61,310 nt of DNA from an uncultured Eubacteriales bacterium (GTDB lineage Bacteria; Bacillota; Clostridia; Christensenellales; Aristaeellaceae). The position numbers and the translations under genes are program-made. The notes beneath the pieces were generated by a model, which saw only the letters and a program-made list of their open reading frames with translations, made no database searches and was not told the origin of the DNA. This document shows, piece by piece, positions 9,336-17,761 of this stretch (positions are counted from its first letter, which is position 1; the number at the start of each line of letters is the position of its first letter). The stretch is taken from the NCBI GenBank assembly GCA_902790015.1, contig CADAQF010000040.1, positions 1-61,310 on the forward strand, read 5' to 3'.

Positions 9336-10541
9336 ATGCAGGAAATAACCATTGCCCAGGCAAGGCGGTTCCTTCTCACCAGGCAGGGACTGATGGGGAA
9401 GCATATCTTCACAGGCAAAAGCGGCGCTTTGGCCTATGTCAGGCAGGCCGGCTGCATCCAGTATGATCCCGTGGACGTCTGCGGCAGGAATGCCGAGCTT
9501 ACGCTGCAGTCCCGCGTGAAGGGGTTCAGAAAGCAGATGCTCCATGAGCTGCTCTATTCAGACCGCGCACTGGTGGATTACTGCGACAAGGAACTGTCCA
9601 TCTGGCCCGTGGAGGACTGGCCGTATTTTGAACCGTACCGGGAAAAGAGCAAAGCGCTCTCAAACACGTTCGCGGGCATTCCGGAGCTTGCGGAAAAGGC
9701 CATCGCCTGTATCCGGGAAAACGGTCCGGTCAGCAGCGACACCCTGCCCGTCGAGGGCGAGATCTTCTGGCATTCGTCCATGCACTGGAGCGGAAACTGG
9801 AATAAAAAATCCAAAGCGGCGCGTTCCGTGCTGGAACAGCTGTATACCGACGGCGTGCTGCTGATCCACCATAAGAACGGCACCCGGAAGTTTTATGACC
9901 TGGCCGAAAAATACATCGATCCGGCGCTGCTTGCAAAACACAATCCGTGCAAAGACCGGGCGGAATGGCTGTGCTGGCGCGTGCTGCGGCGGATCGGCGC
10001 GGTGGGCCTTTTATGGAACCGGCGCTCGGACGCCTTGCTCGGCGTGGACCTGGATAACCGTTCCCGGGACGAAGCCTTCCTGAAACTCCTGGACGACGGC
10101 AGGATCCTGGAACTTCAGGTGGAGGGGATCCGTTTTCCCGTTTATATGCGCTCCTGCGATATGCCGCTGCTGGAATCACTGCTCTGCGGCGCATCGGATA
10201 CCCGGAAGCGGATGGAATTCCTGGCCCCGCTGGACCCGATGCTGTGGGACCGCAAGCTGATCGAAGCCCTGTTCGGCTTCCGGTATTCATGGGAGATCTA
10301 TACTCCTCCCGAAAAGCGGAAATATGGTTATTACACGCTTCCCGTGCTGTACGGCGACCGCTTCATCGGACGGATCGAAGCGGCCGCGGATCCAAAGAAA
10401 AGCATCCTGACGGTCAGGAATATCTGGTATGAGCCGGATGTCAGAAAGACCAAAGCCCTTAAAGAAACGACGGATAAAACCGTAAGCCGCTTTTCCGCCT
10501 TCAATCTCTGCAAAACGATCATCCGGGAGGATCAGCCATAA
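9336..10541 (+). CDS. YcaQ/AlkX-type DNA glycosylase (HTH_42 winged-helix family)
   Basis: 401 residues, matching the YcaQ/AlkZ family, which unhooks interstrand DNA crosslinks and removes bulky alkylated bases by cutting the N-glycosidic bond. The N-terminus shows the family layout (ITIAQARRFLLTRQGL, then GCIQYDPVDVCGRNAELTL). Residues 42-44 are Q-Y-D, the Q-x-D catalytic signature of the YcaQ branch rather than the Q-x-Q of the AlkZ branch. The ribosome site is odd: AGGAGG (9301-9306) is about 29 bases from the only good ATG, and the in-frame codon at a normal distance is CTG (9312). A strong terminator follows. Confidence 0.85.
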   Translation: MQEITIAQARRFLLTRQGLMGKHIFTGKSGALAYVRQAGCIQYDPVDVCGRNAELTLQSRVKGFRKQMLHELLYSDRALVDYCDKELSIWPVEDWPYFEPYREKSKALSNTFAGIPELAEKAIACIRENGPVSSDTLPVEGEIFWHSSMHWSGNWNKKSKAARSVLEQLYTDGVLLIHHKNGTRKFYDLAEKYIDPALLAKHNPCKDRAEWLCWRVLRRIGAVGLLWNRRSDALLGVDLDNRSRDEAFLKLLDDGRILELQVEGIRFPVYMRSCDMPLLESLLCGASDTRKRMEFLAPLDPMLWDRKLIEALFGFRYSWEIYTPPEKRKYGYYTLPVLYGDRFIGRIEAAADPKKSILTVRNIWYEPDVRKTKALKETTDKTVSRFSAFNLCKTIIREDQP

Positions 10542-10696
10542 GGGAAAAGGCGAACCGGGCGGAGAGATACCGGGATCCTGTCAAAACCATCAGAATCTTT
10601 CCTGAGATATGGCGGGGAAAAACGATACGATGGTTTTCACCTTTCCCGGAGACCGCCAAAGACAGCGAACTGAACCTGGAAGCTTTCCAAATGCCC

Positions 10697-10732
10697 GGGG
10701 CCCGACGATTTCTCGTCGGGCCCCGGCTTTGC
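10697..10732. terminator. Shared terminator between convergent genes
   Basis: 12-bp hairpin GGGGCCCGACGA/TCGTCGGGCCCC with a TTTC loop (10697-10724), then CGGCTTTGCT. It lies between the glycosylase gene (plus) and the Ig-repeat protein gene (minus) and could stop both. Confidence 0.75.
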
Positions 10733-10748
10733 TATTCAGTCCGTTTTG

Positions 10749-13700
10749 TCAATAGGTTATGCTCTCCAGGTTCACGCACCCATCGAACGCGCTCTCCTCA
10801 ACCGTCACCAGGCTGTTGGAAAGCCTGACTTCGGTCAGCGCCGTGCAGTTGTACATCGCCCAGGCTCCCACTGTGGTCGCTCCGGACTCCAGCACTACCT
10901 TACGGATGTTGCTGTGCCATGCATACCACGGCGCTGTACCGGCGGCGTAATCGTACATGGCGCCGCTGCAGGTGATGGTCAGCACATAATCACTGTCCAG
11001 CGTCCACCTGAGAGACGCGCCGCACTGGCCGGCGCCGATGGCGTCGCCGTCCATCCAGCCCGCTTTGCAGGCGCTGCTGTACCAGGTGCCGTTGTTATCC
11101 GTCACGCGTACGCGGTAATAATAGCTCAGCCTGTCCTCGCGGGATTCAAAAGACAGCTTGCTGGTCGCCGCGCCGGTCAGCGTGGTGTTGGACCAGCTGC
11201 CCGTGCCAGACGCGCTGCGCTGCCACTGCCAGGACACTGTGCCCGCCGTGCCGGAAACATCGGCGGTGAAGGTGACCGTTTCTCCGTCGCGGGCCGGGTC
11301 GGGGCTCGCGGTGACCGTGATCACCGGCGGATCCATCCAGGTGACCTTCACGGTCTTGGAATACCATACGCCGTTGTCGTCAGTCACCTGCAGGCGGTAA
11401 TACTGGTCAATCAGGCTCTTGGTGCCCGTAATGGTCATCTCCGCGGTCTTATTGCCGCTCTGGGAGGAATTGGTCCAGCCGTTTTCACCGTCGGCGCTCT
11501 TCTGCCACTGATAGGTGGGAATTCCGGCGGCTCCGGTCACGGTGGCGATATACCGTACTTTCGTGCCCTGGCTGGCCGTCTTCTGGCTGGTCGTCACGGA
11601 GATAGCCGGCGCGGTCACCAGCTCCGCCTTGACGGCGTTGGAATACCAGATGCCGTTGTCGTCGATCACGCGCAGCCTGTACTGATAGGACAGCAGATCC
11701 TCCGACGCGGTCAGCTTCATATTGGGCGTCGCGTAGCCGTTCTGCGAGGAGTTGGACCAGGTTTGTCCGTCCGCACTCTTCTGCCAGCGGTATTTGGCCG
11801 TTCCAACCGTACCGGACACCGAGGCGTTGTAATACACCGTCATGCCTTTGGCCGCCTTGGCCGGACTCACGTTGGCGGTGATGACCGGAGCCACCACGAA
11901 ATCCACCTTAATGACGTCAGAAAGCCACGTGCCCTTTTCATCCTTCACGCACAGGCGGTACCAGTTAGCCAGCAGGCTTTCGGTAGCCGTGATGGTCATC
12001 TTCGCGGTTTTATTGCCGGACTGGGCGGAGTTGCTCCAGCCGCTCGTGCCGTTGGCGCTCTTCTGCCACTGATAGGTAGCCGTACCGTGCGCACCGCTGA
12101 CCTCGGCGGTGAAGATCACCTTGTCGCCCTGCACGGCCTTTTTCTGGTTGACTGACACCGTGATGTCGGGGGCGTCCACATAATCTACCTTGACGGTGTT
12201 GGAATACCAGGTGCCGTTGTCGTCTACCACACGCAGGCGGTAATACCAGTTAAGCAGGTCTTCCGTCGCGGTCAGCTTCATGTGCTCCGTCGCGTAGCCG
12301 CTCTGGTAGGAATAGCTCCAGCCGGTCTTTCCGTCCGCGCTCTTCATCCAGCGGTATTTGGCGTTGGCGCCGGCGCCGGTGATCTGCGCGTCAAAATGAA
12401 CCAGCTGTTTGTCCGAAGCGGTTGCCGTATCCGCCGCGGCGGTGATCACCGGCGGGTCCATCCAGGCGACCTTGACCACGTTGGAATACCAGTAGCCGTT
12501 ATCGTCCCGGACGCGGCAGCGGTAGTACAGGTCGATCAGGCTCTGCTGGCCGGTGATGGTCATTTTTGCGGTCTTGTTGCCGGACTGGGCGGAATTGCTC
12601 CAGCCGGTTTCCCCGTCTGCGCTCTTCTGCCACTGATAAACGACATCGCCGGCCGCCCCGGATACCTCCACCGTGTAATACACCTTGGTTCCCTTGCTGG
12701 CCGTCTCCTGGCTGACGGCTGCCTTTACGCCCGCCGCCGGGATCAGCGTGGCCTGCACGGGATCGGAATACCAGGTGCCGTTGTCATCTTTGATGCGCAG
12801 GCGGTAGGAGAGGCTCAGCGTCTCCTCCGACGCGGTCAGGGTAAGCACCGGGGTCTGGCTGCTTTCCCCCTTGACGGCGGACCAGGTGGTTTCCTCCTCG
12901 CCCCGCTGCTGCCACTGGTAGGTTACCTCGCCTGCCGTGCCGGAGGTGGTGCCGGTAAAAACGGCCTCCGAACCTTCCTGGACGGACGCGGGCTTCACGG
13001 CCGCGCCCACCTTCGGCGGGTCCATCCAGGTAACCTTGACCGTGTTGGAGATGGAGTTGCCGCTGTCATCCGTCACCACGCAGCGGTAGTATTTGTCGAT
13101 CAGGCTTTCCGTCGCGGTGATGGTCATCTTCGCGGTCTTGCTGCCGGCCTGGGCGGAATTGGACCAGCCGCCCTCCCCGGTCGCGCTCTTCTGCCACTGG
13201 TAAGTCGCCGTGCCGGTGACCCCGCTGACAGTTGCCGTATAATATACCTTGGTGCCGGAGCTGGCCGTCTTCTGGCTGACCGCCGCGGTAACGGTCGCGT
13301 TTCCGTCCGCCAGGACGATCACCTCGGGCTGGGCGTCCTCTTCTTCCTCGGAAGCGGGCTCTTCGTCGGGCGCGGGCAGTTCAGCGGGCGCGGGTTCCTC
13401 CGTCGGCTGGGTTTCCTCCACGAACGTCACCCGCACAGGGTCGCTGAAGTACACATTTTCACCGTCCGTCACCCGGCAGCGGTACTGATACTGCAGCCTT
13501 GCCTTCGTGGCGGTAAAGGAAAGCTTGTCGGTCTTCGCGCCGGACAGGCCGCAGTCTTCGTACGCGGTCCCCTTCGCGCGCTGCCACTGGTATGTTTCCG
13601 CGCCGGACAGGCCTTCGGCCTTCACGGTCAGGACGATCTTTTCGCCGTCCTTCGCCGAGGTGACATTTGCATCAGCAGCGATCCTGACATCAGTGGTCTT

Positions 13701-14390
13701 TTCGGCGGGGTCGGGTTCTTCGGGTTTTTCCTCCCCGGGCGCTTCGGTGGGCTCCGGCTCAGCGGGGGCCTCGGTCACTTCGGGGGCCGGGGTGGGTTCC
13801 GGCGCGGGCGCCTGGGCGGCGGATTCGTCAAAGCCGATGGCCGGCAGCGGATAACCGTCATACACCGGCGGGTTGTTCACCGCGTAGATGATCTGAAGGG
13901 CTTTGTTATCCGCCTCGTTTTTGGGCGTCACATCCGCGGCGGCCACATATACGACGACCGCCAGCTTTTTGGAACCGTTCTTATTGACGAACGCGGCCTC
14001 CAGCCATTCATCGTCCGCCCGGACGGCGTACACCACGTTTTCCTCCGTGAATACGCCGGCGGGAGCGGCCTTGGAGCTGCTCCGGTAGGCCACAGTGCCC
14101 CTGGGCACCGTCACATAGCCCCGGGTAAAGGCGGCCTCGGCCCCCTTTGCCGCGGAGGCAGGGGCGGGCGTGGCCTCCGCCGGCGCCGCGGCCGTGTCAG
14201 CGGGCGCGGCGGTCTGCTCCGTAGGGGCCTGCGTGGGGGCTGGCGTTTCCGCAGGCGCGGGGGTGTTCTTTACCACATACACCCGGCCGTCCGGCCCGAC
14301 TGTGAACATTGGCATGTCCGCCCAGGCGGACGCGGTAAACAGGCTCAGCATCAGCACGACTGACAGCGTGGCGCTCAGTATTCTTTTCAT
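10749..14390 (-). CDS. Large secreted surface protein with nine Ig-like repeats and a short BspA-type tail
   Basis: 1213 residues. A signal peptide (MKRILSATLSVVLMLSLF...AWA) is followed by a Pro/Ala/Thr-rich wall-spanning region, an SH3-like stretch (TVAYRSSSKAAPAGVF), a second Pro/Glu-rich linker, and nine beta-sandwich repeats of about 85-90 residues. Each repeat has a Y-Q/R-W-Q/M core and a later Y-R-x-x-V-x-D-x-x-G-x-W-Y-S motif. The C-terminus (CSGAMYDYAAG, then about two leucine-rich BspA-type units) ends abruptly at SITY, shorter than usual. No LPxTG is seen. Likely an adhesin or polymer-binding protein. It starts 51 bases after the M23 fusion gene with no terminator between them, so they are probably cotranscribed. 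Confidence 0.88.
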   Translation of the reverse strand: MKRILSATLSVVLMLSLFTASAWADMPMFTVGPDGRVYVVKNTPAPAETPAPTQAPTEQTAAPADTAAAPAEATPAPASAAKGAEAAFTRGYVTVPRGTVAYRSSSKAAPAGVFTEENVVYAVRADDEWLEAAFVNKNGSKKLAVVVYVAAADVTPKNEADNKALQIIYAVNNPPVYDGYPLPAIGFDESAAQAPAPEPTPAPEVTEAPAEPEPTEAPGEEKPEEPDPAEKTTDVRIAADANVTSAKDGEKIVLTVKAEGLSGAETYQWQRAKGTAYEDCGLSGAKTDKLSFTATKARLQYQYRCRVTDGENVYFSDPVRVTFVEETQPTEEPAPAELPAPDEEPASEEEEDAQPEVIVLADGNATVTAAVSQKTASSGTKVYYTATVSGVTGTATYQWQKSATGEGGWSNSAQAGSKTAKMTITATESLIDKYYRCVVTDDSGNSISNTVKVTWMDPPKVGAAVKPASVQEGSEAVFTGTTSGTAGEVTYQWQQRGEEETTWSAVKGESSQTPVLTLTASEETLSLSYRLRIKDDNGTWYSDPVQATLIPAAGVKAAVSQETASKGTKVYYTVEVSGAAGDVVYQWQKSADGETGWSNSAQSGNKTAKMTITGQQSLIDLYYRCRVRDDNGYWYSNVVKVAWMDPPVITAAADTATASDKQLVHFDAQITGAGANAKYRWMKSADGKTGWSYSYQSGYATEHMKLTATEDLLNWYYRLRVVDDNGTWYSNTVKVDYVDAPDITVSVNQKKAVQGDKVIFTAEVSGAHGTATYQWQKSANGTSGWSNSAQSGNKTAKMTITATESLLANWYRLCVKDEKGTWLSDVIKVDFVVAPVITANVSPAKAAKGMTVYYNASVSGTVGTAKYRWQKSADGQTWSNSSQNGYATPNMKLTASEDLLSYQYRLRVIDDNGIWYSNAVKAELVTAPAISVTTSQKTASQGTKVRYIATVTGAAGIPTYQWQKSADGENGWTNSSQSGNKTAEMTITGTKSLIDQYYRLQVTDDNGVWYSKTVKVTWMDPPVITVTASPDPARDGETVTFTADVSGTAGTVSWQWQRSASGTGSWSNTTLTGAATSKLSFESREDRLSYYYRVRVTDNNGTWYSSACKAGWMDGDAIGAGQCGASLRWTLDSDYVLTITCSGAMYDYAAGTAPWYAWHSNIRKVVLESGATTVGAWAMYNCTALTEVRLSNSLVTVEESAFDGCVNLESITY

Positions 14391-14441
14391 TGCATTTCCT
14401 CCCTTGAAGGTTACGTCGATCGGTTAAAGAAAGGATCTTCC

Positions 14442-17273
14442 TTACTGTCCGGAAAGGGCGTCGAAGTCAAACCCGTACTGCTGCGCGTACGTTTCCGCGT
14501 AGCTGCCCGCCCTGCCGTAGATCACCAGGTCGGTCACGCCGCTGAAGGCGTCCGCCGCAATGCTGCCGCAGCTGTAGGGAATATAGATGGCTTCCAGCTG
14601 GGCGCAGTTTTCAAACGCGCCGCTGCCGATAGCGGTCACGCCCTCGGGCACCATCACCCGCCGCGCCTTGGTGCTGCGCAGCGCGTGCGCTTTGATCTGC
14701 CGGGTGGTAGCGGGGAAGGTGACGTTGGCCGCGCCAAAGGAGGTATCCAGCAGCTTGTAGGGAATACCATTTGCCTTGGCATAGCTGTGTGCGGTGGTGT
14801 GGGCCCAGCACTCGATCGTCAAATTGGAGCAGTTTTCGAAAGCACTTTCACCGATGGAAGTCACATTGGACGGTATAATAATAGAAGTCAGCGCCGTGTC
14901 ATTAGAGAATGTATACTTGCCTATTTTCCTCAGTGAAGTTGGAAGCACGATCGTTGTCAAAGCCGTGCATCTATTAAACGCTACTCCGCCGATCTCGGTC
15001 AGTGTATCAGGCAGGCTAACACTGGTCAGCTCCGAACAAAGAATAAATGCACTCTCGCCTATGTACGTGACCCCGTCTTCAACTACTACCGAAGTAATAG
15101 AACTACAGAACAGAAGCCAGTCAGGAGTGACATAGTCATACATTTTCCCGCTGCCTGAAATAGTCAGCACCCCGTCCTGATAGCTCCAGGCAGTATTGCC
15201 ACCGCTATAGCCGCTGGTGATCTTGCTGAAGTTCAGGCGGATATCTGCTGCATTGTCTATACCAATGGTCCCGGCCAGGAGACCGCTGTACACTCCGTTG
15301 TACCGCCAGAATTCCTTCGGCTTGATATCACTGATTTCATAGGTGGTTCCATACGGCCATTCTGCGCTGTAATCGGAAACGTCATCAGCGACCAGCTCGC
15401 CATTGATATATACATCCGCGGTACCGTACTCATATAGGCCATCCTTCAATTCACCATCTAAGTAACCGTTTAAATCAAGCCAGTAATATTTTTTCGTGAA
15501 ATTGAGATAGACTACTGCATCGGCCGCATTGATCGTTCCTGCCAAAGAGCCACTGTACACGCCGTTGTACTGATAGCCCGCCGACGGCTTTATATCCTTT
15601 ATTTCATAGGTTGTTCCATGCGGCCAGCTCGTGCAGTAATCAGAAACGTCATCCGCTACCAGCGTTCCGTTGATATAGACATCGGCTGTTCCGTATTCAT
15701 ACAGCCCGCCGTCAGCAACACCGTCCAAATATCCATTCAGGTCAAGCCTGTAGGAATTGACTGTCCATTGCGCATACAGCGTCTGGTTCGCCGTAAGGGA
15801 TACCGTTGTGTTGGCGGTGATCTGCGTTCCTCCGCTGGGTTCTGTATACCAGCCATTGAAGGTGTGTCCTGTTCTGGTCGGTGTCGGGAGCGTGCCATAA
15901 GTCGATCCGTAGGTAACCGTGGTACTGGCCGGGCTCACGCTGCCGCCGTTAGCGTTGAAGGAAACGGTAAAAGTGGTTTCTTTAACGGTAACTGTGCAGG
16001 AGGCCTGTTTACCGCTCGCCGCACTGGCTGTAGCAGTAATCACCGCGGTACCGGCGTTGACGGCCGTCACAACACCGTTGCCGGATACAGTCGCCACCGA
16101 TGTATTGTTACTTGTCCATGTTACGGTGCTGCTTATTAATCCGCTTGGGGCTACCGACGCTGTCAGTGTCGACGTTTCCCCCTTCTTAAGCGAAAGAGAC
16201 TGATTGTTTAGCGTTACGGACACATTATCATAGCTTAGCGACGAAGTAGCAGACGCCATCGACCCGCTGCCTGCCGTAAAAGGTATTTGCATGGTCAGCG
16301 TACGACCCGCACTGTCTTCTCCTTTTAAAATCCAATAATAATTCCCCGCTTCGCTGCTTTGATCCAGGTACGAAAAACGAACACCGTTATTGGTGTTATC
16401 CTTCGTATCCAAAGAAACTATGCTGTAAGTATTTCCGGAGATATTGTGCGACTTCGGCCCGGATATTGTCGTCCCGCTTGTACTGACTATACTTGTTGTA
16501 ATTTTCGTAAGCTGATGATCAGAATCAGTGCGGAGTGTACCACTCGAGAGATAATAACCACCGCTTGTTCCTATATGATAATAAGTTGGGTGTTTTACAT
16601 TCACAAATTCAAGTGTAGTAGCTGTAGATTCCGTATCCGTTCCAGGAATAACACACAATCCATGCAAAACTCTATCCGGGTTATAATATGTTGTACCATT
16701 ATATTCTATCGGACCATCATAGACAGTATTCTTGTTATAGCTTGTAAGGCGTGGAGCCCAAGCATCTTGTACACCCGTATAAATCGCGATATGGAGATGT
16801 CTCCCATATTGATTCTCTGTTGTCCCAGATCGGCCAGCAACTCCAATGACCTGACCTGCTTTAACTGAATCTCCTTTCGATACAGAAATTGATAACAGAT
16901 GCTGATATTCAGAATAAACAGTAGCAGTACCTATCGTATGCTGAATTATCACATATCTGCCTGCTCCATCACTTAGCGTATTTCGTACAGCTATGACACT
17001 ACCACCATAAATTGCCATAACATTCCATTGATTTGTAGATGAAACATAGTCTTGTGACAGATGCGCTGAAGTATTTGAACTTTCAGATATTATTCTATTT
17101 GGAATGAATCCACTATATCCAGATGACTTTTGTAGTCCATTTAGCGGCATCGACCAATTTACAGCCGCATGTGCAGAGTTTTCTTGCCCACAAATTACGA
17201 GAAAAGAAATAAAAAGGCAAAGAAAAGCCACTTTAATATAGCATAGCCAACACTTCAGTATCTTTGATGACAT
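14442..17273 (-). CDS. Secreted M23 peptidase fused to Ig-like, InlB-type and BspA leucine-rich repeats
   Basis: 943 residues. The start at 17273 is chosen because CCTCCTC (17280-17286; GAGGAGG on this strand) sits 6 bases upstream; the longer frame to 17288 would begin inside it. Signal peptide to about residue 36. The M23 (LytM-like) endopeptidase domain at about 65-170 has metal and catalytic residues H71/D75, H125 (YQHL) and H159xH161 (GRHLH), all intact. Next come a BIG2 domain (SLSLKKGETSTL), an InlB B-repeat (FNANGG...FNGWYTEPSGGT), two copies of a YLDG-GTADVYINGxLVADD module, and BspA-type LRR_5 repeats. Likely cuts peptidoglycan cross-bridges or links hydrolysis to adhesion. Its last ~100 residues are nearly identical to those of the next paralogue. 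Confidence 0.9.
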   Translation of the reverse strand: MSSKILKCWLCYIKVAFLCLFISFLVICGQENSAHAAVNWSMPLNGLQKSSGYSGFIPNRIISESSNTSAHLSQDYVSSTNQWNVMAIYGGSVIAVRNTLSDGAGRYVIIQHTIGTATVYSEYQHLLSISVSKGDSVKAGQVIGVAGRSGTTENQYGRHLHIAIYTGVQDAWAPRLTSYNKNTVYDGPIEYNGTTYYNPDRVLHGLCVIPGTDTESTATTLEFVNVKHPTYYHIGTSGGYYLSSGTLRTDSDHQLTKITTSIVSTSGTTISGPKSHNISGNTYSIVSLDTKDNTNNGVRFSYLDQSSEAGNYYWILKGEDSAGRTLTMQIPFTAGSGSMASATSSLSYDNVSVTLNNQSLSLKKGETSTLTASVAPSGLISSTVTWTSNNTSVATVSGNGVVTAVNAGTAVITATASAASGKQASCTVTVKETTFTVSFNANGGSVSPASTTVTYGSTYGTLPTPTRTGHTFNGWYTEPSGGTQITANTTVSLTANQTLYAQWTVNSYRLDLNGYLDGVADGGLYEYGTADVYINGTLVADDVSDYCTSWPHGTTYEIKDIKPSAGYQYNGVYSGSLAGTINAADAVVYLNFTKKYYWLDLNGYLDGELKDGLYEYGTADVYINGELVADDVSDYSAEWPYGTTYEISDIKPKEFWRYNGVYSGLLAGTIGIDNAADIRLNFSKITSGYSGGNTAWSYQDGVLTISGSGKMYDYVTPDWLLFCSSITSVVVEDGVTYIGESAFILCSELTSVSLPDTLTEIGGVAFNRCTALTTIVLPTSLRKIGKYTFSNDTALTSIIIPSNVTSIGESAFENCSNLTIECWAHTTAHSYAKANGIPYKLLDTSFGAANVTFPATTRQIKAHALRSTKARRVMVPEGVTAIGSGAFENCAQLEAIYIPYSCGSIAADAFSGVTDLVIYGRAGSYAETYAQQYGFDFDALSGQ

Positions 17274-17397
17274 AATATACCTCCTCAATTCTTATTTTGC
17301 ATATTAAATTCCCATTCCCGAAAACGAGCACCACGATGTATGAAAGACCTATAAATATATAATCCGGTCATTTACAGTGGGACTTTCTCAATAAACT

Positions 17398-17426
17398 ATT
17401 ATAGACTACTCGCAGCGATATTTCAC
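17398..17426 (-). promoter_or_regulatory. Candidate promoter of the M23 fusion gene
   Basis: On the minus strand: GTGAAA (17426-17421), 17-base spacer, TATAAT (17403-17398). It lies between the IS5 remnant and the gene, about 125 bases before the start codon. Confidence 0.55.
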
Positions 17427-17436
17427 ATTTCGTTAG

Positions 17437-17741
17437 GGCAACACCGTACAAAGCGGCCAAGGGTAGCATAGCAACACAAGATCTTTACGTTCCAAGGTTG
17501 AACACGTTTTCGCAGTCGTCAAAGGGATGTTCCGATACCGGAAGACACGATTGTGAGGCTTGCCAAAGGTAGACGCACAACTGCATATGCTGTTCTCCCT
17601 GGCGAACCTGGTTCTGGTTGACCGTTTTTCGGTTACGGCCTGATTCAGGTTCCCTTCAAAACGGACAGGCTCGTTGAGTTGACCGGTTATAAAACCCAAC
17701 CTTCTCAGATTGCCAAACTTGGCGAATTGTACGGTGTTGCC
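17437..17741 (+). mobile_element. Internally deleted IS5-group insertion sequence
   Basis: The ends are perfect 15-bp inverted repeats starting GGCAACACCGTAC. Both sides are flanked by TTAG (17433-17436 and 17742-17745), a 4-bp duplication matching the YTAR target of the IS5 group. The first ~46 bases match the left end of the element at 61120 almost exactly. The sequence then jumps to the transposase C-terminus (SKVEHVFAVVKGMFRYRKTRL, stop, GLPK..AQLHMLFSLANL). Most of the transposase is deleted and the rest has an in-frame stop, so the copy is dead but could be moved in trans by a full copy. Confidence 0.88.
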
Positions 17742-17761
17742 TTAGTATTCTTATATCTCTC

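Noticed and set aside
10746..14363. Long plus-strand frames opposite the Ig-repeat protein
   Set aside because: Shadow frames; the minus strand has signal peptide, repeats and ribosome site.
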